Positions 5,680 through 5,866 of a DNA stretch of 5,866 nt are shown here, one piece after another (position 1 is the stretch's first letter; each line of letters starts with the position of its first letter). The notes under the pieces are model-generated. The model was given only the letters and a program-made list of their open reading frames with translations. It had not been told where the DNA came from and did not search any database. Origin of the DNA: Burkholderiales bacterium (GTDB lineage Bacteria > Pseudomonadota > Gammaproteobacteria > Burkholderiales > Burkholderiaceae); contig CANFNO010000210.1 of the NCBI GenBank assembly GCA_947447845.1, forward strand, positions 1-5,866. Reading direction: 5' to 3'. The translations under genes were made by a program, and so were the position numbers.

Positions 5680-5866
5680 GTTGCTTTGATTTGACTTGAT
5701 GCTAGGGCCGCTGGGGCATAAACTGGCCATTCAAAACAATGGATGGAGACGCACCAGCGTGAAGAAAAATATAAGCAATTTGCCCCCAGCGGGCCGCAAG
5801 CCGTGCGTGCCGGAACCAGGGGCTATGCATGGCATCGGTCGCTAACACAATCCAGCGTTTCAAAAT
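5680..5866. other. 187-bp region after putA with no securely identified gene
   Basis: No classical terminator follows putA. On the plus strand, a weak promoter-like pair TTGATG (5696-5701) and TAAACT (5719-5724), spacer 17, could start a new transcript near 5731. Downstream are a 28-codon GTG ORF (5759-5845) and an ATG at 5829 (MASVANTIQRFK, open to the edge) with AGGGG 6 nt upstream, which might be the true start of the next gene. A 9-bp inverted repeat (CCGCTGGGG 5708-5716, CCCCAGCGG 5784-5792) spans the area. On the minus strand a frame is open from the edge for 54 codons to TAG at 5704-5702. None of these peptides is recognisable to me. Confidence 0.5.
5759..5845 (+). CDS. Candidate 28-residue small ORF downstream of putA, function unknown
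   Basis: GTG at 5759 has GGAGA at 5745-5749 with a 9-nt spacer, and the frame runs to TAA at 5843-5845. The peptide starts MKKNISNLPPAGRKPC: a basic N-terminus, then proline-rich, with no hydrophobic core of signal-peptide or membrane length. It is preceded by a 7-codon ATG frame (5739-5762) whose TGA overlaps the GTG. It overlaps the alternative ATG at 5829 in another frame. The good ribosome-binding site is the only support; it may be a chance frame or a leader to a gene beyond the edge. Confidence 0.2.
   Translation: MKKNISNLPPAGRKPCVPEPGAMHGIGR

Noticed and set aside
5654..5690. Possible terminator stem at the putA stop (GCAAC...GTTGC followed by TTTGATTT)
   Set aside because: The stem is only 5 bp plus a bulged 3-bp extension, it overlaps coding sequence, and the T-run is interrupted; too weak to call.
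4708..5730. 340-codon minus-strand open frame over the 3' half of putA
   Set aside because: Antisense shadow of the ALDH domain. The composition is dominated by His, Gly and Ala, and no domain is recognisable.
5702..5866. 54-codon minus-strand frame open to the right edge as a definite gene
   Set aside because: No recognisable protein features and lower third-position GC than the neighbouring genes. Fifty-four open codons are not rare by chance. Kept only as an alternative in the right-end finding.

Overview
This window looks like chromosomal DNA from a beta-proteobacterium, most likely Burkholderiales/Comamonadaceae (Rhodoferax- or Polaromonas-like). That placement rests on recognising protein families and gene order by eye, not on a search. 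Coding DNA is GC-rich, the intergenic regulatory DNA is AT-rich, and no mobile element, CRISPR array, tRNA or rRNA is visible.

Layout from left to right. (1) A type IV pilus retraction block on the minus strand: the first eight codons of pilU run off the left edge, preceded by a complete pilT. (2) A 44-bp divergent gap, then yggS on the plus strand, encoding a PLP-binding homeostasis protein. (3) A perfect 8-bp hairpin between yggS and the convergent next gene. (4) A minus-strand Lrp/AsnC-family regulator. (5) A 280-bp AT-rich divergent control region with direct and inverted repeats. (6) A large plus-strand putA encoding a 1009-residue bifunctional proline dehydrogenase / P5C dehydrogenase. 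(7) A 187-bp tail after putA with no securely identified gene.

The clearest functional unit is the lrp-like/putA pair. This PutA is the short (type A) form, with no N-terminal ribbon-helix-helix DNA-binding domain, so it should not be able to repress its own gene as E. coli PutA does. The divergent Lrp-family gene is the natural candidate for a proline-responsive activator, as with PutR in Agrobacterium and Rhodobacter. The shared intergenic region carries two near-identical 12-mers spaced 31 bp apart (about three helical turns) just upstream of a plausible putA promoter, plus a 7-bp inverted repeat near the predicted transcription start.

No wholly novel system was found. The most useful leads are the putative operator architecture upstream of putA and the unresolved right end, where a small ORF, an inverted repeat and an antisense open frame compete.
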